Both the position numbers and the translations under genes were made by a program. A stretch of 64,000 nucleotides of DNA. Source: Methanocella paludicola SANAE. GTDB lineage: Archaea > Halobacteriota > Methanocellia > Methanocellales > Methanocellaceae. The notes beneath the pieces were generated by a model, which saw only the letters and a list, made by a program, of their open reading frames with translations, was not told where the DNA came from and did not search any database. The DNA is taken from NCBI RefSeq assembly GCF_000011005.1, contig NC_013665.1:2333501-2397500 (forward strand), given 5' to 3'. This document shows, one piece after another, positions 1-8,548 of the stretch (position 1 is the stretch's first letter; each line of letters starts with the position of its first letter).

Positions 1-2
1 CG

Positions 3-533
3 CCGCTGGTCTTTTTCATCGGGCGGATGGAGTACCAGAAGGGCCCTGACATGCTCGTCGACGCCATGCCCATGGTGGTCGCCAATAAGTGGGGCGCCCA
101 GTTCATCATGGCCGGGGAGGGCAGCATGAAGCACCAGCTCGAGGAGCAGGCCCGGCGCATGGGCCTGCCGGTAAGGTTTTTAGGCTACATACCTGATTCC
201 GAGTACGTGAGGCTCCTCCACGCGAGCGACGTGATCGTCATACCCAGCAGGAACGAGCCCTTCGGCTTAGTTTTACTGGAGGCGTGGAGCGCGAAGCGCC
301 CGGTGGTGGCCTGCGACGTCGGAGGGCTGGCCGAGAACATCGATAATTTCGTTAACGGCGTAAAGGTACACCAGAACCCGGAGTCGATCGCCTGGGGCAT
401 TAATTATATATTGAACGGGGGCAACGGAGTGGCCGGCTACGGATGGAACGGCTGGAAGAAGATCGACCGCATGTTCAGGTGGGATGTGAGCGCCCGGAAA
501 ATGCTCGACATATATAAAAAGGTGTTACAGTGA
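3..533 (+). CDS. Glycosyltransferase family 4, C-terminal part (5' end outside window)
   Basis: The open frame runs in from the left edge; the residues before the first internal Met (PLVFFIGR) belong to the protein, so the start is upstream. It shows the GT-B C-terminal Rossmann half: an FIGRMEYQKGPD strand-loop, then the nucleotide-sugar-binding EPFGLVLLEAWSAKRPVV segment with the E-x7-E pattern of GT4 retaining enzymes. The stop overlaps the GTG start of the next GT4 gene, so the two are translationally coupled. The likely role is transfer from an activated sugar in glycan or glycogen-like polymer synthesis, given the debranching enzyme two genes on. Donor and acceptor cannot be read from sequence. 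Confidence 0.85.
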   Translation, partial: PLVFFIGRMEYQKGPDMLVDAMPMVVANKWGAQFIMAGEGSMKHQLEEQARRMGLPVRFLGYIPDSEYVRLLHASDVIVIPSRNEPFGLVLLEAWSAKRPVVACDVGGLAENIDNFVNGVKVHQNPESIAWGINYILNGGNGVAGYGWNGWKKIDRMFRWDVSARKMLDIYKKVLQ

Positions 534-1828
534 AGCTTGCATATTTTGTTGATGAGTTCCCGCCCTTTTTCAGGGGCGGGCTTGGCACGTACGCGATGGA
601 GATCACGAAGGAGTACATGAGGACCGGGAACGAGGTCACCGTGTTCTCGAGAAATACGGGCAACGACCCCACCCATGACGAGTGGAACGGCGTGAAGGTG
701 CACCGCCCGAAGCTGATGAACCTGTCAGACGTGCTCTCAGTGGTCAGCCCCGGCGACGTGCAGCGCTGGGACGCCGGCGGCCAGCGGTTCTTCACGGAAA
801 CGCTGCTTTATAACATGCTGTCGGCCTCCAAGCTGGTGAACAGCCTGGTGGCGGTCGAAAAGCAGAGCTTCGATATCCTGGTGTCCCACGACTGGCTGGC
901 CTTTATCGCGGGCATCGTCTCAAAAAGCAACCTTGGCCTGCCTCTTGTCGTCCACTACCACTCGACCGAGCAGGGCCGTACAGGCAGCGGCTCGGCCGCC
1001 GTCAAGGATATCGAGCGCCTGGCCGCGCAGAAGGCCGACCTCATCATCACGGTAAGCTATGCCATGCGTGACGAGCTGGTCAAGCTCGGCTATCCTGAGC
1101 AGAAGATACGGGTCGTATACAATGGCGTGGACGCTAACAAGTACCGCCCGGACCTGTATTCCCCGAAGGAGCTCAAGGCGTTCCGGGAGAAGATCGGCGT
1201 CGGCGACTCGCCCATGATATTCTTCGTCGGCAGGCTCACCTGGGTGAAGGGGGCGGACACGCTCACAATGGCCATGAAGGAGATCGTCAAGGCCGTGCCC
1301 GATGCTAAGCTGGTCATCGTTGGCAAGGGCGAGCAGGAAGATATGCTCAAGCAGATCGTCACCTCGAATAACCTAGAAAAGAACGTCCTGTTCAACTTTA
1401 GCTATGTCCCCGAAGAGGAACGCCTCAAGTATTATGCCGCATGCGATGTCGCCATATTCCCCTCGAAGTACGAGCCCTTCGGCATCGTGAGCCTGGAGGC
1501 CATGTCCATGGGCAAGCCGGTCATCGTGGGCGCGGCCGGTACGTCCGGTTTCAGGGAGCAGGTCATACCGTTCGGCCCCAACATCTGCGGCTTCCACATC
1601 AACCCTCATGATCCGGGAGACGTGGCGAAGTTCACCATCATGCTGCTAAAGGACCCCGAGCTGAGGAAGAGCATGGGCATTAACGCCCGGCGGCGGGTCC
1701 TCGAGAGCTTTACCTGGGACACGGCGGCGAGCAGCACGCTGCGCGTCTATGAGGAGGCCATCGAGCTGTTTAAAAAGAAGCAGCAGGCGCTCTACGATAG
1801 CGTCTGTAAGGTGCCGCCCCCGTCATGA
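530..1828 (+). CDS. Glycosyltransferase family 4 (glycogen-synthase-like)
   Basis: A 432-residue GT-B enzyme starting at GTG inside the stop of the preceding gene. The N-terminal domain has a glycine-rich start (PPFFRGGLGTYAMEI) resembling the GGLG loop of glycogen and starch synthases, and VSHDWLAF further on. The C-terminal domain has VGRLTWVKGADTL and EPFGIVSLEAMSMGKPVI, the E-x7-E donor-binding motif. The 3' end overlaps the debranching-enzyme start by 4 bp (ATGA). Synthase-type GT plus debranching enzyme suggests alpha-glucan metabolism in the cytoplasm (inference). A trehalose or other GT4 specificity cannot be excluded. Confidence 0.85.
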   Translation: MKLAYFVDEFPPFFRGGLGTYAMEITKEYMRTGNEVTVFSRNTGNDPTHDEWNGVKVHRPKLMNLSDVLSVVSPGDVQRWDAGGQRFFTETLLYNMLSASKLVNSLVAVEKQSFDILVSHDWLAFIAGIVSKSNLGLPLVVHYHSTEQGRTGSGSAAVKDIERLAAQKADLIITVSYAMRDELVKLGYPEQKIRVVYNGVDANKYRPDLYSPKELKAFREKIGVGDSPMIFFVGRLTWVKGADTLTMAMKEIVKAVPDAKLVIVGKGEQEDMLKQIVTSNNLEKNVLFNFSYVPEEERLKYYAACDVAIFPSKYEPFGIVSLEAMSMGKPVIVGAAGTSGFREQVIPFGPNICGFHINPHDPGDVAKFTIMLLKDPELRKSMGINARRRVLESFTWDTAASSTLRVYEEAIELFKKKQQALYDSVCKVPPPS

Positions 1829-3516
1829 TCACTTTCGGCGCCGACCTGCACGATCATGCGTTCGCCCGGCGCAAGGAGTTTCTTTTAACCGCCGGGGACG
1901 CCTACTGCTCGTCGTCGCTCGCAGGCAATACCCGTAAGTACCATGGTCTCTTTGTGGCCGGGCGGCGAGTGTATATATCCTGCCTTGAAGAAGAGGCAAA
2001 TGGCGAGCGATTTTCCGTTCACCGGTACTCAGGTGCCCTTCAGGACGAGGGGCTTAGTTCCTTATATGGTTTCGAGCTTTACCCGCCAATATTCTATTAC
2101 ATGGTCGACGGGGCCTCGATAAAAAAGACCATCGAGTTCGATGGAGAGCTTACGATACGCTACGATGTCGAAGGAGAAACGAACCTGCACATCAGGCCGC
2201 TCATCACTGACCGTGGCTATCACGAAACGAAGCGGAATGTCGAGCTAAATGCGGCTTGCACGGTGAACGGCTTCAGCTCGGGGAAGCTTTCAATACGCTC
2301 CGGCCTGCGGTTCAAAGAGGACCCGCAGACTTATTATAACGTTTTCTATGAGCGTGACTCGGAGAGGGGATATGACCACGTCGAGGACCTCTGGTCGCCA
2401 GGGTACTTCGAAGGCCGGGTGAAAGATGCCTCGGTTTCCATATGTGCTGCTGTCGATGGCGTCCGGAAGGCGCCGATAAACAGGATGACGCCTATCGATC
2501 CTGCCGACGCCCTTGAGCTCGCGGCGGACAGCTTCCTGGTCGACGATACGATATACGCCGGGTACCACTGGTTCGCCGAGCCGTGGGGCCGGGACACATT
2601 CGTCAGCGTGCCCGGGCTGCTGCTCGAAAGGGGCAGGTTCGAGGAGGCGAAGCGCGTCTTCCGGCATTTTGCGAGGCACATCAAGAACGGCCTGATACCG
2701 AACAGGATACCGGGTGGCTATAATTCAAGCGATGCACCCCTGTGGTTCATCTATGCGCTGGGCAAATATTTCGAGAAGCGAAATGACACGGCCTTTTATC
2801 GTGAAGCAAATGGCTATGTCGAGAGTATAATGAACGGATACCCTGAGAGCGAAGCGGCTACGCTGGATGGCTCATTGATCTCGACCGCCCCCGAGACGAC
2901 GTGGATGGACACCCGGTACACGGGCAGAAAAGGCAAGGCCGTAGAGGTGAACGCCCTCTGGGTCAACGCCCTTGAGATCGCTGAAGGTATGGGACTTATG
3001 GCGCCCGTTAAGCCAGTTGCAGCACGGCGTGAGATGGACAGGTTCTGGAACGAGAAAAAGGGGTGCCTCTATGATGTTATAGACCCGTACGACGATTCGG
3101 TCAGGCCGAACCAGGCCATCGCCATCGCCCTTGGCGCCATTGATGGGGAAAAAGCAAAACGGGCGATGAGAGTAATTAGAAAAGAGCTGCTCACACCTTA
3201 TGGATTGAGAACGTTGTCGCCCATGGATAGCCGTTACATTGGCCGATATTCTGGCGACCCGTCATACCATAACGGATGTGTATGGCCATGGCTCATGGGC
3301 TTCTACATCGAAGGGGCCCTGAAGGTGAGCGAACCCAAAGAAAAGCTAAGGCCTCTGCTGGAGCCTTTACTGCTGCATACGCACGACGCGGGCCTGGGAA
3401 CGATATCGGAAATATTCGATGGCGACGCGCCACACGAGCCCAACGGGTGCATTTCCCAGGCGTGGAGCGTAGCCGAAGTGATCAGGGCACGACAATTGTT
3501 GAAACATGCGCCGTAG
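1825..3516 (+). CDS. Glycogen debranching enzyme (amylo-alpha-1,6-glucosidase)
   Basis: A 563-residue protein. The N-terminal domain (about residues 10-190) contains the GDE_N signature around LAGNTRKYHGLFVAG. The C-terminal (alpha/alpha)6 barrel of the GH133 type (about 215-560) contains WFAEPWGRDTFVSVPGL, PNRIPGGYNSSDAPLWF, STAPETTWMDTR, EVNALWVNALE and the late DPSYHNGCVWPWLMGFY block. It cleaves alpha-1,6 branches of glycogen. The start overlaps the upstream GT4 stop, giving a three-gene alpha-glucan operon. Length is that of short archaeal/bacterial single-function enzymes rather than the large eukaryotic bifunctional form. Confidence 0.9.
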   Translation: MITFGADLHDHAFARRKEFLLTAGDAYCSSSLAGNTRKYHGLFVAGRRVYISCLEEEANGERFSVHRYSGALQDEGLSSLYGFELYPPIFYYMVDGASIKKTIEFDGELTIRYDVEGETNLHIRPLITDRGYHETKRNVELNAACTVNGFSSGKLSIRSGLRFKEDPQTYYNVFYERDSERGYDHVEDLWSPGYFEGRVKDASVSICAAVDGVRKAPINRMTPIDPADALELAADSFLVDDTIYAGYHWFAEPWGRDTFVSVPGLLLERGRFEEAKRVFRHFARHIKNGLIPNRIPGGYNSSDAPLWFIYALGKYFEKRNDTAFYREANGYVESIMNGYPESEAATLDGSLISTAPETTWMDTRYTGRKGKAVEVNALWVNALEIAEGMGLMAPVKPVAARREMDRFWNEKKGCLYDVIDPYDDSVRPNQAIAIALGAIDGEKAKRAMRVIRKELLTPYGLRTLSPMDSRYIGRYSGDPSYHNGCVWPWLMGFYIEGALKVSEPKEKLRPLLEPLLLHTHDAGLGTISEIFDGDAPHEPNGCISQAWSVAEVIRARQLLKHAP

Positions 3517-3577
3517 CAAGGTTTATCAATTCACTGGCTATTAATTATTTATTCTACAAGCCTCTGGCGGGGGTAGC

Positions 3578-5350
3578 ATGGTCACGAGGGATAATAAATT
3601 ACGGGTGTTCTGGCGTAGCCGGGTTAAGCCTTTCTGGAGAGAATTTGAGATCCCCGTGATGATCGCCATCGGTGTTGCCGCATTCGCCATGGGCGTGATA
3701 GGCTTTGGCGATTATTATAACACGATAAACCAGCCCCGGCCATTCCTGGACTGGGTCTTTCTCACTATTGTGATGTTCCGTGGCATCTTTCTCCAGGCCG
3801 GGCCCCTGCCGCTCGAGCTGGAGATCGCCCGGTGGGCGGCCATATTCATCGTGCTCTATGCGGCCATCCGGGTCCTGACGGCCTTATTTTATGAGCAGGC
3901 GCACATCCTGATCCTCAGGTGGCTAACCTCGGACCACGTGATCATCTGTGGCCTCGGGGAAAGAAGCGGTGGCCTCATCAGCGAGTTTTACAGGATGGGG
4001 TACAGTGTCGCGGTCATCGATAAGAACCTGAGCAGGGAGATGGCCCAGAAATGTAAAGATAAGGGTGCTGTCATCCTGAATGGCGATCCATCCGATGAGG
4101 AGCTCATCCGCCGGGCCCGCATAGATCGCGCTAAGTATATCATTGCTGCCATGGACGATGACAGCGCGAACGCGGCAGTAGCGCTGGCCGCCCGGGAGCT
4201 CGTTAAAGGAAAAGAGGGCCGGCCCCTCACCGGTTATGTCCACATCGTGGATAGGGCGCTGTGTAATCTCCTCAAGGCCGATTACGAGTTCAACCGCAAG
4301 GCAAGCGACCGGCTCCGCCTCGAATTTTTCAATTCATACGACGATGGGGCGCGGGCACTGGTCAGGGAGTACCGGCCCTTCGGCGAAGGCTGCACAAGCA
4401 TAGCCATCGTCGGCCTGGGAAAGTTCGGCGAAAGCCTGGCGATCAGAGTCGCCTCCGAGTGGCTTCTTTACGAAGGCCGTAATGGAAGGCGATTAAGCGT
4501 TATAGTGGTGGACTCCAGGGCCACGAAGACGATATCGAACCTATTAATGCATTATCCGTTCCTTGATAGCGCCTGCGATTTTATGGCCTACGACATGGAG
4601 CCTGTTCACTCGGGAGTGCTTTCCCAAAGAAACCCGGGCATCGTATACGTTTGTCAGGACAATGACAGTGAAACGCTCTCGACTGCCATAGCCCTGCGAA
4701 AGGCGCTGTCCGGCACGACGGTGATCGCCTGCCTCAACCGTAGTTCAGGCCTGGCCAGGCTCGTGGACCGCATCGGAAAGGAACAGGGCCTCCAGGGCCT
4801 GGGATTTTTCAGCCAGCTGGAGGCGGCCTCCCGGCCGGAGATCCTGATGGGAGGCACTCGCGAGGCCATCGCGACGGCCATCCACGAGGAGTACGTACGG
4901 TCTCAGGCGAGCCAGGGCTTCACGCCCGAGAAGAACCCCTCGATGGTCCCATGGGAAAAGCTTCCCGAGACCCTCAGGGAATCGAACCGGCACAACGCGG
5001 ACCACGTGCTCGTAAAGCTCGCCGCCATGGGCTGCGGCATCGAGCTACTGACCGATCCGGCAGCGCTCGACTTCAGGTTCTCCGGCGAGGAAATTGAAAA
5101 GATGGCAGTCATCGAGCATGACCGCTGGTGCGACGAGCGCCTGGGGCAGGGGTGGAAATATGCGCCCGGGCCCAAGGACATCGAAAAGAAGACGAGCCCC
5201 TACCTAGTGCACTGGGATAAGCTGAGCGAGGAGATCCGGGAGTATGACCGGAATGTCATCCGGGGGTTGCCTGTGGCCCTCGCCCGGGCGGGGTTCCAGA
5301 TCTACCGGATCCGTAAGCCGGCAATCACTGACCCCATTAGAGCTATTTAG
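3578..5350 (+). CDS. Membrane-anchored TrkA-N/RCK protein with tandem RyR domains
   Basis: A 590-residue protein. Two hydrophobic segments (about 25-43 and 84-105) flank a hydrophobic loop placed like a channel pore helix but without a recognisable TVGYG filter. Two Rossmann NAD-binding TrkA-N units follow (GLGERSGG near 125 and VGLGKFGES near 278). The C-terminus carries two ryanodine-receptor-type (RyR) units, about 433-490 and 508-578; the second has EHDRWCDERLGQGWKY and the LSEEIREYDRN pattern. RCK domains gate ion channels by ligand, and RyR domains occur in predicted nucleotide-sensing conflict systems. The stop overlaps the end of the opposing TIR-NACHT gene by 8 bp, so an associated role is plausible. 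Ion selectivity and ligand are unknown. Confidence 0.75.
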   Translation: MVTRDNKLRVFWRSRVKPFWREFEIPVMIAIGVAAFAMGVIGFGDYYNTINQPRPFLDWVFLTIVMFRGIFLQAGPLPLELEIARWAAIFIVLYAAIRVLTALFYEQAHILILRWLTSDHVIICGLGERSGGLISEFYRMGYSVAVIDKNLSREMAQKCKDKGAVILNGDPSDEELIRRARIDRAKYIIAAMDDDSANAAVALAARELVKGKEGRPLTGYVHIVDRALCNLLKADYEFNRKASDRLRLEFFNSYDDGARALVREYRPFGEGCTSIAIVGLGKFGESLAIRVASEWLLYEGRNGRRLSVIVVDSRATKTISNLLMHYPFLDSACDFMAYDMEPVHSGVLSQRNPGIVYVCQDNDSETLSTAIALRKALSGTTVIACLNRSSGLARLVDRIGKEQGLQGLGFFSQLEAASRPEILMGGTREAIATAIHEEYVRSQASQGFTPEKNPSMVPWEKLPETLRESNRHNADHVLVKLAAMGCGIELLTDPAALDFRFSGEEIEKMAVIEHDRWCDERLGQGWKYAPGPKDIEKKTSPYLVHWDKLSEEIREYDRNVIRGLPVALARAGFQIYRIRKPAITDPIRAI

Positions 5351-8300
5351 CCCCCTTTTTCGCGCCGGAGAGCTCAAGCTCTTTGACCGGGGCTTTACGG
5401 TCTTCGAGGGCATGAAGGACGCCGCTCATTTGTTCCAGGCACCGTATAAGATCGGGCTTCAGGGCCATATCCTTACAATAGGCCCGTTGCTCCTTCAGCG
5501 CCGTGAGCGCCCCCTCGAAGTCGCCCTTCGCGGATAACGCCATAGCTTTCTCGCCCAGGCACTCCTGCAGGCCGTACTTATAGCCGATCTCCCGGAACGC
5601 CTTCTCTGCCTCGCCATGCAGCGCAAGGGCATCGTCAACGGCGCCCCCCATACGTAAAATAATGGCCTGGTTATTCAGGGACACGGCAAGGTCACGCTTA
5701 TGGCCGATCTCCCGGCAGATACGCTCCTGCTCCCGGTGGACTGCCAGAGCGCCGTCCAGGTCTCCCCGGAGGCGAAGTATGGCGGCCTGCTGGCCCATGC
5801 AAAACTGGATGCCAAAAGGATTGTCGATATCACGGCATATCTGCATAGCTTCCCCGACGATACGCCCGGCTGCATCGAGGTCGCCCTTTTGGCGTAAACA
5901 TAATGACTGCTCATAGAGAACGTCCCACAGGTACCATTTATAATTCAGCTCCCTGCACAACATCTCGGCCTTTTTAAGCGCTTCAAGTGCCCTGTCGTAC
6001 TCTCCACGCCATATGTCTATCGTCGATATGCCTATCATCGATTCACATAAAAGCTTCTTATCGTTCGTTTTTCTGGACAGGGCCTCAACCTCTTTAAAGA
6101 GCTTGACTGCGGCATCCAGTTCGCCTAAGGCTTTCATGACAATGCCCTGATTCGACAGGGATTCCTTAACCCCGTCGATGTTACCGATACTCCGGCAGAT
6201 GCCCTCCTGCTCCTTCAGCAGGGCCATGCCTGCGCCGACGTTGCCCTTCACGCGCTGGATCGTGCTCTGCTCGTTCAGGCAGGCGCAGAGGCCCTCGTAA
6301 TTGTCCGTCTCCCGGCAGATACGCTCCTGCTCCCGGAGTATCGACAGGGCCTCGTCGAACTCGTTGCGCGTCCAGAGGTATTCCGCCCGGGACTGCAGGG
6401 CTTGCTGCAGGCAGCCCAGGTCACCGCTTTCACGGCACTTACGCTCCAGCTCTTCCAGCAGGGGGACCGCGCGCTCATGGTCGGACATCGTCACGAGGAG
6501 CGATACCTGCTTACTAAGGACCTCCCTTAGCTCGTCGTGCCTGCCGGCACTGCGATACCGGTCGGCCAGGTGCTCGTAAATCCTGCAGGATTCCGCGACC
6601 CTGAACGAGCTCATCAGCATACTCGCCGCGACCTCAAGGCGCCTTTCATCATAGCCCGGCGGGTTCTCGATCATCCCCTTTAACATATCGGTCATGTACA
6701 GGCCATCGTGCTCTTCGGCGACGGCCCACCACCGCATGACGTTGAACCTGTCCAGCGACCATTCGCGGCTGACGAAATCCATGTTCCTCAGGACTTCTTC
6801 GGCCTCATAGGCCATATCGGCCAGGCACAGGTGCATGGGCAGATATTTCATCATCGGGCGGTTCCAGGCAGGCTTCCCTTTTTTGTAATGCTCCAGCAAA
6901 TATGTCCCCAGTATCCTGTGGCCCTCGCCGGCACTCACAAAATACCGGTCGTCCTTCTTTTCGTCCGTGAGCCATTCCATGACCGAGGCATGGAACGGCC
7001 GGACGCCGTCACTGTTCGCGATAAAGAGCGATCCCAGGGATAGCTTGAGCTCGCGCTCTTCGTGCACGTTCCACTTGAATATTGCCGCGATCGATCGCAG
7101 GCTCAGGGGCTCGAACGAGGCGGCCATGATCTCGAGCACGGGCCGGATGCGGGCTTCCCACGCCCTGATGTCGGGGAACTGGCGCTCGAAGAACCGAAGG
7201 TAAATTCCCCCGAGCCCCTTCGGGAAGTCGTCGATATTATCAAGCGATAGCCGCCCGTATTTTATTTCTTTTACGACCCATTCGGCATAGATAAAAAGCC
7301 CGTTACACTTAGCTGCGACCTTTTTTATGGTATCGGCCGGCACGCCCTCGCCCAACTCCCGTGCAAGAAACTCTTCTACGTCATCCTCGTTCCGGACATC
7401 GCCCGTTTCGATGGCGAACTGCCTGTACGCCTGCAGCGCCCCCGCGACTTCCGGCTCCGGCCGGCTCGTGACGATGAGCCGGAGCCATTGCGGCGTGCGC
7501 TCCAGCTCTGACGCGATAAATCCGGCGAGGTCGTTCTTCCCGTCGACCGTCGCCTCGTCGAGCGCGTCGATCACGATGACCATAGCCTGCCGTGGCCGGG
7601 GGAAGTCACGGGACAGGGGCTGCACGATGAGCTTATCGAAGAGCGCGCGGGCGTTCAATCCGGAGAGGTCCTCCAGGCTCATCCTCGCAAGGCGCCGCTC
7701 ATATTCGGGAAGCTGTGTGCTGAGCTGGTACGCGAGCGACATGATGCACCTTCGTGGATCGATCTTCTGCACGTTATCGTGGCGGCAGAAGTGGAACGCT
7801 GCGACCTCCCGCCAGTTGGCGCAAAGCCACGCTGATATAGAGGTCTTGCCCACGCCGGGGCGTCCGGTGATCCAGAACACGCGCTGGGCATCACTATCGT
7901 TAAGCCATTCTTCGATGGCTTCCGTGACCCAGGTGCGCCCGATGAAACGATGAAGGTTGTATTTGATCTCCGAATCGAAGGACAGCGGCTTCAGGGCGCC
8001 GGCCAGCCTTGCCTGGGCGCCTGCGACGCTCTCCGTCCCGTGCTCGATCACCTCCAGAAGAGCCTTTAGCTTCTCCTCGTACGGCCCGGGGCTCCGGTCG
8101 ACAGGGAGGCAGTCCTGCATGTCGAGCCACTGGATCCGGCAGATGCTCAGCGGAGGCTCGCACCAGGACAGCATGACCGGTATGACCTTCATGTTCAGCT
8201 GGATGGCCCTCGCCAGCTCGTTAAGGCAAAAGCCGTCCGGGCGGCGGACGGAGTGGGGCGTCATTAGAAGTATGAGCTGCCCATCCGGGGACTCGGAGGC

Positions 8301-8495
8301 CCACGCCAGCCCGTCCTCGATATACTGTTCCCAGTCCGCGCCGGGCTTGATGCGGTCGGCGTCGAACCATACGTCGTACCTCCGGGCGATAAGGTCGTTT
8401 TTCAGGCGGAGGGCGAAAGATACGTGCTCGTCACGGCCGTAGCTCAGGAAGATGCGTTTTTTCGGGGATATGCCCTTGATCCGTTCCTCCGTCAT
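5343..8495 (-). CDS. TIR-NACHT-TPR STAND protein (candidate NADase immune sensor)
   Basis: About 1050 residues. N-terminal TIR domain (about 10-150): RIFLSYGRDEH, DVWFDADRI and GFCLNELARA, whose Glu (about residue 93) sits where TIR NADases have their catalytic Glu. NACHT/STAND ATPase next: Walker A GRPGVGKT near 211-218 and Walker B VIVIDALDEA near 306-315. A winged-helix-like middle precedes TPR-like repeats with a 40-residue period from about 640 to 1040 (repeated EQERICRE units). ATG at 8495 is chosen over the upstream TTG at 8510. It lies 53 bp downstream of the M43 peptidase gene on the same strand and overlaps the RyR gene tail to tail. STAND sensors with TIR effectors are known antiphage and regulated-death proteins; that role here is inferred. 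Confidence 0.85.
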   Translation of the reverse strand: MTEERIKGISPKKRIFLSYGRDEHVSFALRLKNDLIARRYDVWFDADRIKPGADWEQYIEDGLAWASESPDGQLILLMTPHSVRRPDGFCLNELARAIQLNMKVIPVMLSWCEPPLSICRIQWLDMQDCLPVDRSPGPYEEKLKALLEVIEHGTESVAGAQARLAGALKPLSFDSEIKYNLHRFIGRTWVTEAIEEWLNDSDAQRVFWITGRPGVGKTSISAWLCANWREVAAFHFCRHDNVQKIDPRRCIMSLAYQLSTQLPEYERRLARMSLEDLSGLNARALFDKLIVQPLSRDFPRPRQAMVIVIDALDEATVDGKNDLAGFIASELERTPQWLRLIVTSRPEPEVAGALQAYRQFAIETGDVRNEDDVEEFLARELGEGVPADTIKKVAAKCNGLFIYAEWVVKEIKYGRLSLDNIDDFPKGLGGIYLRFFERQFPDIRAWEARIRPVLEIMAASFEPLSLRSIAAIFKWNVHEERELKLSLGSLFIANSDGVRPFHASVMEWLTDEKKDDRYFVSAGEGHRILGTYLLEHYKKGKPAWNRPMMKYLPMHLCLADMAYEAEEVLRNMDFVSREWSLDRFNVMRWWAVAEEHDGLYMTDMLKGMIENPPGYDERRLEVAASMLMSSFRVAESCRIYEHLADRYRSAGRHDELREVLSKQVSLLVTMSDHERAVPLLEELERKCRESGDLGCLQQALQSRAEYLWTRNEFDEALSILREQERICRETDNYEGLCACLNEQSTIQRVKGNVGAGMALLKEQEGICRSIGNIDGVKESLSNQGIVMKALGELDAAVKLFKEVEALSRKTNDKKLLCESMIGISTIDIWRGEYDRALEALKKAEMLCRELNYKWYLWDVLYEQSLCLRQKGDLDAAGRIVGEAMQICRDIDNPFGIQFCMGQQAAILRLRGDLDGALAVHREQERICREIGHKRDLAVSLNNQAIILRMGGAVDDALALHGEAEKAFREIGYKYGLQECLGEKAMALSAKGDFEGALTALKEQRAYCKDMALKPDLIRCLEQMSGVLHALEDRKAPVKELELSGAKKGAK

Positions 8496-8548
8496 ATGGA
8501 TAATGAACAATTGGCGATTCGGGGCTTAAACTCATCGTTCATAAAAAA

